DNA of 64,000 nt from Centrapalus pauciflorus (GCA_020465985.1 JAANYP010000155.1:75001-139000); one strand, 5' to 3'; shown: positions 45,015-57,666, counted from the first letter of the stretch. Made by a program: numbers and translations. The notes: generated by a model from the sequence alone, not told the origin.

Positions 45015-46418
45015 TGTAACATCCGGTACTAAACCAGGTTAGCAACTATGACCTAACAGTATTTACTAGCCAATTATAACCTAATCAGTGGTCATTACCA
45101 ATTAATCAAAGTGATTAACAGAGTTGTTAAGGAAATTCAATTCAACAGAAACAATTTCGTCGGTGCGATGAATCGGCAAATTAATTAATCCCATTGAATT
45201 GCGATATGATGGATTAATTCAACTAAGTACAAAATTAAATTATGATTAGTGACACTAATCATACACTAATACACTTACTTAACATTAATTATACATGACT
45301 AAAACAATTCATTAAACATATGCATTCAAAAGTATTTATGAATTTACAAAAAAAAAAAAGGAAATACAAGAATACATTTCTAAATACTTTTATACAAAAA
45401 AATTACATCATAAACACCCCTTAAAGGGCCGGCCATAGGTAGTACATGTATAGGTGTTGACTTTCAATTTTTTATTACAAGACCATACACCATCAACATC
45501 ATATCTTCTTCACCATCTCCTTTCATTTCATCCATTATCACACTCCACATCCACTTCGAAAGACCAAACTTTGCCTCATTTCATTTCCACACTTACAACA
45601 ACACAAAAACTCTCTTCCTCTCCCTCTTGAAATCCCGCCATAGAACACACAAACAACACCTCAAAAACTTTCTTTTGTTCTTCAAAGTTTCAAGTGCTGT
45701 TGGGTGCAACTTCTCAAGAGTTTCAACTTCTACTTGTTTGCATTCTCTAAATACATTAGAGTAAGTAAATACTAACTTATTACATCTTATATTTATGTTT
45801 ACATAAGTCATGCATAATATATATAATCACCAACAACAACAAGTTTCATAAAAACTCATGTTTATAAATCACTAGTTTTGTTTTTAAGTTTGTTTTCTTC
45901 AAATGTGTTTGTAAATATATAAACACATTATGTAAGTATAAATATTATGAAAAAAAGTTAAATAAATGTTTTTTATAACCCTTTATACAAGTAGTTTTTG
46001 AATAAACAACAAGAATCACAAGTTGTTTCTAGTTTTTGAAATCCGGATTTTCGGTAGAAATATTATATCGATTTTGAAAAATCATAACAAATTCATAACT
46101 TAACGAAATGAGTTGATTCTTGTCCCAGAAGTTATATTTCTCTCTTAACTAAAAATCTGGAGGTTTTCATAATTTAATATGGAGTTTAGAACCCCCAGAT
46201 ATTATTTGGGATCTTGGAAGTTTGACAGCTCAAAAATGGCAAACATAGGGTTTTTAACGAGCTTTTTCCCCAATCTAAACACCCCGGAAAATGTTCATTC
46301 TTGACTATAAAAATTCTTTTTATATAGTAGTTTTATGTCTAAGAAAACCAAAGCCTAAATCGTTTTGAAACTTGGTCAAACGGCCTCAAAGTAGGCCGAA
46401 AAACCTTTAAAAAGCTGT

Positions 46419-46486
<68 letters not shown>

Positions 46487-47481
46487 GTGTGTGTGTGTGT
46501 GTGTATACACTTGACATTTTAAGTGGGTTTTATTTATAAACTTGTAATGTTGGGTGATTTAAAACATAGAAACCATTACACATATATATATATATATCCG
46601 TATATTATCATATACGGGAGTTATTAAGTCCCTTATATCATTTAGAACTCGGTTAAACACATCCAGTTTCTTCACCCATCTATAACGCAAATTTGCATTT
46701 TTACGCTCCTATTTGCCATCGCACTCACGGTGAGTCTTCATTGCTTCTATTTTTACGCTGAAATGTTTTGTGGTGAAATACATGCTACATTTTCATATGG
46801 ACACAGAAACTACTTCATTTCTATTATGTATTACAGATTAGGTTCCATCAGCCCTCAGATCATGAAGCGTTAGTTACATTTTATGTAAGCGCGAATATAT
46901 TATGGATAGACCTATCGGGATTAATGTCCCCCACCTAAGTTGGTCGCTCCAACTGCTACGGGTGCATATATTTTAACATTACGGTATTACATTGGGGAAT
47001 ACTGCACAGGGCAAACTAATAATTAAGTTTCGGTTGCATGATGGTTTATATGTGATACATAACATGGAATTTAAAATTTTATAAATTCAAACTCAACTGT
47101 TGATGTCCATACAAGTCATATTTACGTGTAAACCTATGAACTCACCAACATTTTGTTGACGTATTTTAGCGTGTATTTTCAGAAAATTAAGGCACGTGCA
47201 CTACATCGGAAGTATTTCAAGTCTTCCGTACTTTTGGAGTCACATAAATTTTCAAACCTTCGGAGATTTAAATGCATTATTAATGTCATTATGGTTATGT
47301 ATTTGAATCTCTGTAATTTGTGAACTAGTTACGCTTTATTTTGGTTATGTAAAACAATATTTATATTTGAAGTTAAATCGATGAATTTTTTAAAACGTCC
47401 ATATAGTCGTCGTTCACTTGATTATGACTATGTTTCCGCGACGTCACACTTCATGGCCAACCGGGGTAACGGGGTGTGACA
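45015..47481 (+). repeat. 3' LTR of A4, lacking the TATA box
   Basis: 2467 bp, TGTAACATCC to GTGTGACA. Compared with the 5' LTR it lacks about 20 bases at 45573, exactly the TATAAATA box region of the 5' copy, and carries a much longer TA/TG microsatellite (46424-46503). Confidence 0.95.
46424..46503. repeat. (TA)n(TG)n microsatellite
   Basis: About 30 TA units followed by eight or nine TG units in the 3' LTR of A4. The 5' LTR has only a few TA units at the same place (38513-38526). Confidence 0.95.
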
Positions 47482-48785
47482 AATTACTCTGGCTAGATCT
47501 CCAAGCTCTGCACCATCAAAGGGGGAGGAATCTATTCCTGAGGACAGGCACAGTAAAAGAAGACAGCTTGTATTGGAAGCATCTGAGGAGGAAGAAGAAG
47601 AAGCTGAATTAGCCCTGTCCAGAGCAGCAAAAGGCAAAGGGAAAGCTTCTGTGGACACTGATACTCAGAAGGCCCTTCAACTGAAATATGACAAAGCTCA
47701 AGACAAAGACATGGGTCTTCCAATGGATAGTTATTATCAGTGGAAAGAAGAGCAGGCTAAGATCTTTGAAAGAAAGAAGAAGGAGGCAGTCTCTATCAAA
47801 GTTGCTAAAGCCTTTGCACCCAAGGAGGCAGGAAAAATCAAAATGTGTTCCTTGGATGTTCAAAGGAAGCTGATGAAAGCTGCTAATAAGTCAGTAGGTG
47901 GCAAAGAGGGCGAAAAAGAGCAAGGTTCAAAGGTCTTAGTGAGCAAGACAAATCCTGTATCCTCATCATCAAATGCTCAATTCTACTTTCACAACATGGA
48001 AAGGAATAAGTTTTTTGATGTAGCTGACAGAAGACTTGTCAAAGAAACAATAATCAAAGTTGTTCCCATCTCAAGGAAAGGCAAATAGTGGAGGCTTCAA
48101 ATCACAAGGCTTGGTGCTGAAGGTCTTGAACTGGAAGCTTATGAATCCACTGATATTGCCAACATGGGATACAGAGAATAGGTTGAACTGGCTGTTGCCA
48201 TGAGTAGATCAAAATCTGACACAGCTAAAACTATCAGGGCATATGTTAAGAAGCTGATGGAGAAAGTAAAAAACCTGGGCTTGATCTCAGAAGAATTGAT
48301 CAAAGGTACCTCACAAGTGGAACCTAAGATCAAGCCCAGGAAACATAAGAGGGATACAGAGCTTGAGGAACTGGTCATGATGATTGAGCAAGAGATGTAC
48401 GCTGTTGAGATCAAAGGGGTTGATCATAGCCTGCCCAAAAGTGTTGAACCTGAGGAGGGCATATTTATTGAAGAGCCGGAAGTAGGAGTATTCTTTGTGG
48501 ATCCTCTAACTAAAAGAATTTGTTTTCAAAGAGCTTCAAATCTTCACAAGGCTAATCTTAAAAAAAAAAAACATAGATTTCAGACTCTCTAATGCTTTTA
48601 AAAAGCATGCCAGATGGAGAGCCGTCAAATGGGATCAACTTAAAGTCTTCTATAGAAGAGGAGAACTTGAGAATCCTGATTGTATGTTCCTCAGACTTGA
48701 GTTAGAAGACATTGAGGCCAGTATAGAGTGGGCTCAGAAGAAAGCTCAAGAACAGCAACAAGGTCCATCTACTTCTGATGAGTAG
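47482..48785 (+). pseudogene. Extra ORF downstream of copia pol, 3' part (C1)
   Basis: Continues the C1 extra ORF after the gypsy insertion. It has an acidic stretch (LEASEEEEEEAELALSRAAK), Lys/Glu-rich helices (EEQAKIFERKKKEAVSIKVA), a stop near 48088, then MSRSKSDTAKTIRAYVKKLM, EEGIFIEEPEVGVFFVDPLT and KRICFQRASNLHKANL. After a poly-A slippage near 48560 comes WRAVKWDQLKVFYRRGELEN to a stop at 48783-48785. The C-terminal part is the best preserved. Its function is unknown; the charged helices suggest protein or nucleic-acid binding. C2 carries a counterpart at 58313-59410. Confidence 0.65.
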
Positions 48786-49072
48786 ATGAAGAATGGAAGT
48801 TGTCCATAAGTTGGACAGGCTTACCATTATTTTCTCCCAACTTCAACATTCCAAATGTGTTGAATTTTCTTTATACATAAGTTGTACTTTATAACATGTG
48901 TTATAATCCATTCAGTACATTAGTTGTACTGGTAAGAACATATATTGTTTGATCAATATCAGTATATATAAACTGATCTTTTACTTTACTTCAATGTTGT
49001 ATTTTCATTTCAGCAATTGTAATGTAAAAATATATAGTGATCATTGAGAGAATCAGCATAGGCTGAATATTG

Positions 49073-49086
49073 CAAATAGGGGAGAT
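49073..49086 (+). promoter_or_regulatory. Polypurine tract of C1
   Basis: AAATAGGGGAGAT precedes the LTR start at 49087; plus-strand primer of copia element C1. Between the ORF stop (48785) and this point lies about 290 bases of AT-rich untranslated sequence without other features. Confidence 0.8.
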
Positions 49087-50081
49087 TGTTAGGCACAAAA
49101 ACTCCTCATTCAAATCTGTTATAGATCGTGGGGAGATTTTCAATCAAACCTGTTTGATACACTTAAGGGTATAATTTAAGGCTTTTTAATGCCTTATTGA
49201 AACCTGATAAGTATTTTGCAATATAAACTCAAAGCTGCTCACACTGTTACATTCGTTGTAACATGGCAGATTGCCTAAGTTGTCCTAAATTGTTGGACAG
49301 GTTTGGCATAAACTGTCTACGCTGTTCATATTTGTTGGACAACTTTGATAGTTAAGTGTTATGTTCTTTATGAACAGGTTTTACACTTTCTGGAATTTGT
49401 TTATGTGTCATCATGTAAAGTCTTGGACGAGGAGATCAGTTTACAAGTGAAACACAAAAGTGGAAAATCAAAAGTTGTTTTCTCTGCCTATGCTAATCTG
49501 ATACATGAAGACAAAGAGGATATTTGAAATGGGTGACAGACCATTTCTTATATCGAAATGGCTATACATGAAGAGGAAAGGATTAATGTTGACATTCCTC
49601 TTTAAGGTAAAGTAGCATGCAACAGAGACAAAAAGGAAAATACAAAGATTATGCTACAAATGGACAAATTATGTTTTGTCAGAATGTGCAGAAAAGCAGT
49701 CGTGTCTTTTTGTAAAGGCACTCTATTATCTCTGCATCCAATGAGGAAGTTTCACTGGGATTCTCTGAGTGAGTATAAAAGGAAGCTACTATGGAATGAG
49801 AGATAACCAAGAGAGAAATCCACAAGTCCAGAATGTGCACAAAGAATTGTGTTTTCATGCATGCAAGTTCTCCTGTTCAACATAGAAAAGAATAATTACA
49901 GTGTGTTCAAGCTGTTCTTATTCAAAGTTGTTCATCTGTGTCTTGTAAAACAGTGAGTGCATCTTAGTGAGTGATATCATTGTATAGTCTGAGTGAGTCT
50001 TAGATTAGTTGTTCATCTATTGATTCTGTCATCTCTGTTTGAACCATTCCGTAGTTCAAACCTGTTTGTAATTAAGACTTG

Positions 50082-50146
<65 letters not shown>

Positions 50147-50218
50147 ACGTTGAGAAAGTGTGTTGAAATTTTAAATAGTTGTATTCACCCCCCCCCCCCC
50201 CCCCCCCTACAACTTACA
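49087..50218 (+). repeat. 3' LTR of copia element C1
   Basis: Begins TGTTAGGCAC. A TATA box (TATAAAA, 49774-49780) lies in its middle. AACAGGTTT-type motifs lie at 49146, 49373 and 50058. A TA run lies at 50089-50141 and a run of 20 C at 50188-50207 close to the end. The end is put at ...CTTACA (50218), but GCAACA at 50224 is also possible. Confidence 0.75.
50089..50141. repeat. (TA)n microsatellite in copia LTR
   Basis: About 25 uninterrupted TA units in the R/U5 part of the C1 LTR. Confidence 0.95.
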
Positions 50219-52069
50219 GCAACATACGTGGGAAACCTTTTGGGACCTACAAGAACTCTGAATTTCGAAAATCAAAGAATGAATTTCGAAGTCCTTTATG
50301 ACTCGTGATTTTAACCGTTTTTTTTACAAAACTAAGTCAAAATCAACAGATTTTGAAAAACTTGAACGAATTGATCTAAAAAAACTCACACTAGGCGCCT
50401 TTACAGTAGAAACAATTTTAACAAAAAGGATTTAGCCTAAAACTCCATCAAAATCCTAAAATCAGTGAAAAAACTCAAGAACAATAATTACTAACAGTGT
50501 GTTTGGAGATGGAAGTCGAGACTTATATCAATGAATTCACAATAAAAATTTGTAGACTCGATGTAATTTTCAAGCTCTATAACACTCTGAATCAAAAACC
50601 TCTTGAGATTTTTACGAACTTCCAATTTTTGCAAAAAATTTCAAGTATCCGAATAATGAAGGCACAAATCACTCCAATTTATCCATATTGATACCAAATG
50701 ATAATATTAAATTCCAATATACAATCAATATCTAAGACACAGAATCAATGAATCAAAAGCAACCAAATGTTTTCATTAACAATGTAGAGCTACGGTTATA
50801 TGATCATGAATGAAAAAACTGTTATACTACAAGCCCTTATAAGTTCTATTTATATAAAAGACAACTTTCAGCAATTTACAATTAGTCCCTAGACTTTAAA
50901 TACCATAAATTAAAATAATGTACTCAACAAACTTTGACCTTCTGTCAGGTTACAACTAATGTAAGAATATTCCAATGACTTAGGCAAATATTATAAATCA
51001 TCTTTAGGTTTAGTTAAGGTATTAAACGACCTAATAATCTCCACTAAGACTATCAAACATGTTTGATTTAAGTTCTCCTCCTACGATATAGGACAAGTTT
51101 GATTGAGGCCTTTTTTTACCTATGAAATGTAATTTATTGATTGACAGTAAAGTTTATGTTAAAAGTTGATTTCTATAATTAACTTAATTAAATTTGTTGA
51201 TGGTATTTATACACTTAAGTTATAAGTGCGGAAATAAGTATAAGGGAGGTTATAGCAATATTGTGATAATGTAAGTGAATGGGATGTTGTGTAATTAACC
51301 CTAAATTCAATCCTTATGTGTGTGCTTTGATCACAGATCTGCTCATTTGCAAGGAATATTCTCTCTCACTCTAAACCACTACTCTCAATCGATTCGGGCA
51401 AAGAACACAAAATAAGTTGGAATTCATCTAAAAGAATTTCTAGGATTTGCATGTTTGGAAGTAACTATAGTGATTGCAAACATCAAGCTAAGGCAAAACA
51501 AGATTTAATTTGAAATTGGAATGATGATTTGGGAGATATCAGAATGAAATGGAAAATCTGATATATGATTATGAAATGAATCAAATTTTCATGAAAGAAT
51601 TAGCACTTTGGAGAATTTATTGGGAGAATAAAAAATATTTGGGATACACAAAAGAAATGAGATTATGAAATTCAAAGAGATTAGACCAATGAATCTCAAT
51701 GATAGATTCAGAGATTCATAAAAAATTTTCTTTTCAGCTCAAAAACTCTTTTATTTTGAACTGAATAACGGGTCCTGATCTAAATTGAACAGGAGCCATT
51801 GTTGAATTGAAGAACGGGTTCTTATCTGAAATGATAAGAAACCTATAACCTGCAAAATTTAAGATGTCTTTGGTATCCAAACAGATTTGGATCCAGACTT
51901 GTTAGCACTTTTGGGTACCCATTTAAAAACAGGTTTTGGTACTCACTTATACTTGGGTTTAGGTACCCATTGCAGATTATAATTATCAGCTTCCTTTTCA
52001 AAAGCAGACTACAAATTTCTTTGAGTATTTGAAAATTTAATATCTGAGTGTCTAAAGAAACTTGACTTT
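50219..52069. other. Non-coding stretch between C1 and A2
   Basis: AT-rich sequence with no ORF of recognisable kind. It contains one possible short LTR (50699-51054). From 51055 to 52069 there is nothing identifiable; the sequence is non-repetitive by eye apart from AAC(A/G)GGT-type words near 51770-51850. Confidence 0.6.
50699..51054 (-). repeat. Possible short retrotransposon LTR with primer site
   Basis: On the minus strand a 356-bp segment has ends TGATA and TATCA. It is followed at once by TTTGGTATCAATATGG (50683-50698), which resembles a copia primer site (TGGTATCA core). If it is an LTR, the element's body to the left is lost after a few hundred bases. No coding sequence confirms it. 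Confidence 0.4.
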
Positions 52070-53004
52070 TGCAACATCCGGCACTAAACCAGGTTAGCTA
52101 ATCTGTATTTAATAGCCAATTATAGCCTAATCAGTGGTCATTAGAAATTAATCAAGTGATTAACTAGGTTTATTAGAAAATTCAACTCAATTAGAATCAA
52201 ATTCATCGGTGCGATGAATCGGGAAATCAATTAATCCGATCAATTTACGATATGAGGGATTAATTCAACTAAGTACATAATTAAATTATTATTAGTGACA
52301 CTAATCAAACACTAATACAATTACTTAACATTAATTATGCAAGACTAAAACAATTCATTAAAACAATGCACCCAAAAGTATTTATGAATTTACAAGAAAA
52401 GGGAAATACAATAATACATTTCTAAATACTTTTATACAAATATAAATGAAAATACATGTAAATACATGTATATATGGCCGGCCATAGGCCATGTGGTTTT
52501 AAGAGTTTGACTTTTATTTTGTTAATATTACTTTAAACACAATCATTTTGTTTAAAAGTGCACACAACCTCCTACCTTCCATGCCTTTCATCATTTGAAA
52601 GACCAAAAATTTCTCTATAAATAGAGAGGCATTTCATTCATTTTAATCACACCAAAGACCCTTCTATCTCTCTCTAAAATCCGGCCATATACACACACAC
52701 ATCACAAACCTTTTCATTCAAGTGTTCTTCAAGAAATTCAAGTGTTTTTGGTGCATATCTTGCAAGGATTTCAAATTCTACTCAAAATCATACTCTAAAC
52801 ACTTCAAAGTAAGTAAATACTAACTTATTTCATCATACATTTATGTTTATATAAGTCTTGCATAATATACATAATCACCAACAACAACAAGTTTCATAAA
52901 AACTCAAGTTTATAAGTTTCTAGTTTTTTATTTTTAAGTTGTTTCTTCAAATGTGTTTATGGATATATGAACACATCATAAAAATGTTAATATTATGAAA
53001 ACAA

Positions 53005-53085
<81 letters not shown>

Positions 53086-54525
53086 TTTATAACTTTTATA
53101 ACTTTTATACAAGTAGTCTTTGAATAAACAACAAGAATCATAAGTTATTTCAAGTTTATAAACTGCGGATTTTCGACAGAAAATTTATATCGACTTTGAA
53201 AAATCATAACTAATTCATAACTTAACGAAATAAGTTGATTCTTGTCTCAAAAGTTAGATCTATGTCTTAACTATAGATATGGAAGTTTTCATAATTTATT
53301 TTGGAGTTGAAGACCTCCAAAAATTATTTGGGAAACCGAAAGTTTGACAGCTCAAAAATGGCCAACATAGGGTTTTTAACGAGCTTTTTCACAAACCTAA
53401 ACATCTCGAAAAATGGCCATTCTTGATTCTAAAAATCCTTTGTATATAGTAGTTTAATGTCCTAGAAAACCAAAGTCTAAAACATTTTGTAGCTTGGTCA
53501 AAAACAGCCTCAAAGTAGACCGAAAAACCTCCGAAAAACCTGGAAAATTATATATATATACTTGACGTTTTAAGCGGGTTTTATTTATAAACTTGTAATG
53601 TTGGGTGATTTAAGACATAAAAATATATAATTATATATATTATTATATATTAGAGATATTAAGTCCTTACTATCATTTAGGACTGGATTAAACTCACTCG
53701 GTGCATCATCCATCCACTTTCGCTAAAAAGCATTTTACGCTCGTTTTTACCAACGCAATCTCGGTGAGTCCTCATAGCCCCTATTTTCACACTGTTATGT
53801 TTTGGGGTTGAAACAAATGCTTCGTTTTTATATGGACACGAAAACGCTTACATTTCTATTATGTATTACACATGTGGTTCCATCAGCCCTTATATCATGA
53901 ACCGTTAATTGCATTTATTTGTAAGCTCGAATATATTGTGGATAGATCTATCGGGAGTCATGTCCCCCATTCGGGTTAGTTCGGGTCGGCTAACAGCGAG
54001 TGCATTTAAATTCAACACACGGTATTACGTTTGGGAATACTGCACAGTGCAAACTCATTATAATTAAGCTTCGGTTGCATGATGGTTTATATGTAATACA
54101 TAACATGGAATTTATGATTTTATAAATTCAAACTCTACTGTTGTTGTCCATACAAGTTAGATTTACGTGTAAACATATGAGCTCACCAACAATTTTTGTT
54201 GACGTATTTTAACGTGTATTTTCAGGAAATTAAGGCAAGTATGCCTTCGGACGTATTTTCTTTCAAGCTTCCGCATCCATGGAGTCGCATGCATATTCCA
54301 ATTAACGGAGATTTAGCTGCATTATTTTGGATATTTTAATTATGTAATTAAAACTCTGTATTTTGCGAACTCCTTTACTCATATCAGACTATGTAAAACA
54401 TTGTTACGCTTTAAAGTTTTAACGATGTATTTTAAAAATGGCCATATAGAGGTCGTTCGTTATGATTGTGGTTATGCTTCCGCGACGTCGCGCTTCGTTG
54501 CCAACCGGGGTAACGGGGTGTGACA
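52070..54525 (+). repeat. 5' LTR of A2
   Basis: 2456 bp. TATAAATA at 52616-52623; (TA)n(TG)n at 53009-53085. The first dinucleotides are TGC rather than TGT, a point change. It aligns with the LTRs of A1 and A4. Confidence 0.9.
53009..53085. repeat. (TA)n(TG)n microsatellite
   Basis: About 29 TA units followed by about 9 TG units, at a different LTR position from the 46.4 kb repeat. Confidence 0.95.
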
Positions 54526-54528
54526 GAT

Positions 54529-54541
54529 TGGTATCGGAGCC
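54529..54541 (+). promoter_or_regulatory. Primer-binding site of A2
   Basis: TGGTATCGGAGCC, one base different from the site in A1 and A4. Confidence 0.85.
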
Positions 54542-54625
54542 ATAGTTTAGTGAACTAGGTTGCATTAGTACCTAGACTATAACTCTTACAAAACTAAACT
54601 TTCTTCAAGAACTGTGAACACATAT

Positions 54626-55264
54626 ATGGACACTGCTGACAATAACATGTCGAACAATACAGTTATTATCCTCTTTGACTCAGAGGATGAATTCTCACCC
54701 ATGGAACAAGGAAGCCAAGGTGACACTGAGGTGTACTTTGGATCGGGAACCCACCCAGACCCAATCAATGATGATGTAATGGACCCGTCAAAACACAAGG
54801 AGGGCAACTGTGACCCTGCAGCATAAATTGCTCTACCATCACACCACTGAAACCATCACATTGGACCATTGAAGAAGTTCACCCCTAGGAAAAATGGTGT
54901 GACTGGCACAACGGGAGTCTATCCCGGTACCTACTCATCAGCCAAGCCCGCCGCTGTAACGACAGGCGAACGAAAGACAGTGGGGATAGATCCCTCACAC
55001 TCTCCAAGAGTGGAGAAACAAGGAAGGGATCCCAAGCCAGTTAGATACACCATCTTCCTCTCAAGTGCTGACACTTACCCAGAACCCTATGTAACAAACG
55101 ATGCCCCTGTTAGTGGCAAGGGCCGCCGGACACGACCTCCAATTTCGACAAAATCCACCAAGAGGTCGGTGAGATCTTTGCAAGGATTAAGCAGGAGGCA
55201 ATGCAAACCACCAATAAACCATAGGCCAACCAGAATACCCAGGCAATTCAACAAGACGGAATAG
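54626..55264 (+). pseudogene. Pre-gag ORF of A2
   Basis: Reading from the in-frame ATG at 54614 or, aligning with other copies, 54626: MDTADNNMSNNTVIILFDSE, then DEFSPMEQGSQGDTEVYFGS to a stop at 54824. A second open stretch (54869-55264) in another frame carries KKFTPRKNGVTGTTGVYPGT and a basic C-terminus; it corresponds to the 3' part of the pre-gag ORF of A4. The first 65 codons match the A1 ORF almost residue for residue. Function unknown. Confidence 0.6.
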
Positions 55265-55589
55265 ACAAATTGTGACAGCGCCTAGCAGAGCGCAAAGCCC
55301 ATTACGCAGAACTAACCCAACGACTCAACGCTCTAAAGTACGAGGAAACCCTAGAGGCATCTCATACTTGGTACCCTTCTACCAGTTTATAGTATATCTC
55401 TAGGATTTAACTATCAGATGTACGTAAGGCTTGAAAATTTATCGAAAAATCCCGACCATATCATATACAAAGATTAGGTATCAAGAACCTTAATAAAGAA
55501 TTAAGTTTTAAATACAACTCTGCGTATGAGGAGATAAAGCTATGACTATCTGCCTAATAAATTTCAAACCCATAGACTTATCCTTTTAC

Positions 55590-55990
55590 CCCATTAGATA
55601 CCACATATGCATTTCTACTATATGATATTGGTGCTGATAGGAGCTTTATATCTTCTAAGTACAGTAAGCAGATAAATTCCATTCTTACACAATTAAGTGT
55701 CACTTATGCTATTAAGGTTGATGACAGTAAGACGCGTAAGACAAATAATATAAGTTAAGGATGTTCCTTAGAATTTTTAGGCCGACTATTTAAAACAGAC
55801 TTGATGCCCGTCAAACTGAGAAGTTTTGACGTGGTCATAGGCATGGATTGACTATCGAAAAATCATGCGGAAATAGTGTGCAACAAGAAGAAGGTTCATA
55901 TACCTTTAGCCAATAATAAGGTCCTTACTGTCCAAGGCAAAGCAAGAAATACCAAAGTAAGCATCATCTCTAGCATTAGGACCCTGAAGT
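55590..55990 (+). pseudogene. Protease of A2
   Basis: Reads YDIGADRSFISSKYSKQINS (DTGA is DIGA), VTYAIKVDDSKTRKTNNIS, a stop, LKTDLMPVKLRSFDVVIGMD-like sequence, a stop, then SKNHAEIVCNKKKVHIPLAN. It corresponds to the A1 protease at 1492-1815. Upstream sequence is spacer, not Gag. Confidence 0.8.
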
Positions 55991-56850
55991 GTTGATAGAG
56001 AGGGAGCAAAAGGGAAAGCGGCTCGAAAATATTCTTATTATTTATGGTTACCCCAAAGTTTTTGCAGAACACTTACCTGAACTCCCAACATCGAGGCAAG
56101 TCAGATTCAAAATAAATCAGCCTAGTATCAGGTGCAGTACCAGTGGCTCGAGCACCATGCCGATTAGCCCCATCATAGTGTAAGAATCGTCCAACCAACT
56201 GTAGGAGCTCTTAGATAAAAGGTTTATCACACCGAGTTCCTCGCTTTGGAGGAGCTCCAGTTTTGTTCATAAAGAAGAAGAATGGAACCTTCAGAATGTG
56301 CATCAATTACCGAGAGCTAAATAAACAAAGAGAGTCAATATCCGCTCACAAGGATCAATGACTTGTTTGACCAAACTCCAAGAATTAAGCTTCTATTCGA
56401 AGATCGACCTAAGGTCTGGTTATCATCAGGTTAGGGTTCACGAGAAAGATAGTCCAAAGACAGCCTTCAGATTTCGTTACGGTCATCATAAATTCCTATT
56501 AATGCCATTTGAATTAACCAGTGCCCCAACGGTATTAATGGACCTCATAAATCGGGTGTGCAAACCTTATCTAGACAAATTCGTGATTGTATTCATTAAT
56601 GACATCTTAATCTACTCACAAAACAAGGAGGAGCACGAGCAAACACTTAAGCCTGATTCTAGAGTTGTTGAAGAAAGAACAACTATATGCCAAGCTTTCT
56701 AAGTTTGACTTTTGACTAAGATAGGTAAGATTTCTCGGGCACGTGATCAATAGTAAAGGGATCCAAGTCGACCCCGCAAAGATCGAGGCTATCATGAATT
56801 GGTCAACCCTTAGAACCCCCATAGAGATACGACAGTCCTTAAGACTCGCC
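55991..56850 (+). pseudogene. Reverse transcriptase of A2, catalytic box FIND
   Basis: Pieces in several frames: YPKVFAEHLPELPTSRQVRF, MCINYREL, then from 56358 FYSKIDLRSGYHQVRV with motif-A Asp, FLLMPFELTSAPTVLMDLIN, and the box VIVFINDILIYSQ, where the first Asp of the DD pair is Asn. Frame changes at about 56160, 56330 and 56690. The connection (GIQVDPAKIEAIMNW) follows to 56850. The Asn is shared with A1. Confidence 0.85.
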
Positions 56851-57666
56851 ACTTATTATAGGCAATTATTAAAAATTTCTCAAGGATCACCGGAGCGCTA
56901 ACAAAACTGACCCGAAAAGACATTAAGTATGATTTGGGCAAGGATTAGGAGACATCATATCAGTTATTAAAGCACAAACTGTGCAGCACGCTTATTTTAT
57001 CCAAGAGAAGCAAGAAATTTGTAGATTACTGTGACACTTCACACAATGGGTTGATATAGAAAGATGGGGTCATAGCTTATGCTTTATGAAAACTTAAGGT
57101 TCACTAGGTGAATGACACAACGCATGATCTAGATCTTGGAGTAGTAGTCTTTATCCTTAAAACTTGAAGACATTAGTTGTACGGAAAGAGGTGTACTACA
57201 CTCACAGACCATAAGAGCTTCCAACACATCTTGAACCAGAAAAATTAGAATATGAAGTAGTGCCATTGGATGGAGCTAATAAGTGATTGCAACTGTGAAA
57301 TTTGTTATCACATGAGGAAACCTAATGTGGTTGTAGACGCTCAGAGCCGATAGAAACGAGCTAAGCCGTTAAGAGTACAAGCTCTAGTTATAACCATTCA
57401 ACCAAACCTTCCTTCCTTAGTTCATGATGCACAAGTAGAAGTTGGAAAATATGAAAAATGAAGCCCTGCAAGGGATGAATAAATACTTTGGGATAAGGGC
57501 TAATAAAAATCGATATTCCATTAATAGAGTCTGATTACCCTGTTTGGTGGAATAAGAAAGCTGGCTATGGATGAAGGACACAAATCAAGATATGTCGTCA
57601 CCCCGGATCCGATAAAATGTATCATGACCTCAAGGAGTTATACGGGTGGCCTAACATTGTAAGGTC
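56851..57666 (+). pseudogene. RNase H and integrase start of A2
   Basis: Heavily decayed: TDHKSFQHILNQK near 57200-57245 marks RNase H, and the zinc-domain start (DEGHKSRYVV, then KMYHDLKELYGWPNI in shifted frames) lies at 57570-57655. More than ten stops interrupt it. The sequence ends at 57666 at the edge of the C2 LTR. Confidence 0.75.

Larger units (their letters stand above)
37074..47481 (+). mobile_element. Complete Tekay-type Ty3/gypsy element A4 (plus)
   Basis: 10.4 kb with both LTRs (37074-39485 and 45015-47481), primer site, pre-gag ORF, gag, protease, RT, RNase H, integrase with chromodomain and polypurine tract. By hand count the first 280 bases of the two LTRs differ at about 15 positions, so insertion is not recent. 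Flanks are CCTAC on the left and AATTA on the right, so no target duplication survives. It interrupts the extra ORF of copia element C1. Catalytic changes in protease (DTW), RT (FIDY) and loss of the first integrase Asp make it non-autonomous. Confidence 0.95.
33077..50218 (+). mobile_element. Ty1/copia element C1 (plus), 3' portion with extra ORF
   Basis: RNase H end (33077-33507), spacer with promoter signals, extra ORF (34203-36788 and 47482-48785), polypurine tract and 3' LTR (49087-50218). The complete gypsy element A4 (37074-47481) is inserted in the extra ORF. Gag, protease, integrase and RT are missing to the left, where family-A LTRs begin. A long ORF after pol is known for the SIRE/Maximus lineage of copia, which this resembles. 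Confidence 0.75.
52070..57666 (+). mobile_element. Tekay-type element A2 (plus), gag-less, cut by copia C2
   Basis: 5' LTR, primer site, pre-gag ORF, protease, RT, RNase H and the start of integrase, ending at 57666 where the C2 LTR begins. The remainder should lie to the right of C2, outside the window. Between pre-gag ORF and protease there is only about 330 bases of spacer and no gag; A1 has the same spacer-protease junction. LTR ends: TGCAACATCC (52070) and GTGTGACA (54525). Confidence 0.9.

Noticed and set aside
37069..47486. Five-base target duplication for element A4
   Set aside because: Left CCTAC and right AATTA do not match at the TG...CA boundaries, so none is claimed.
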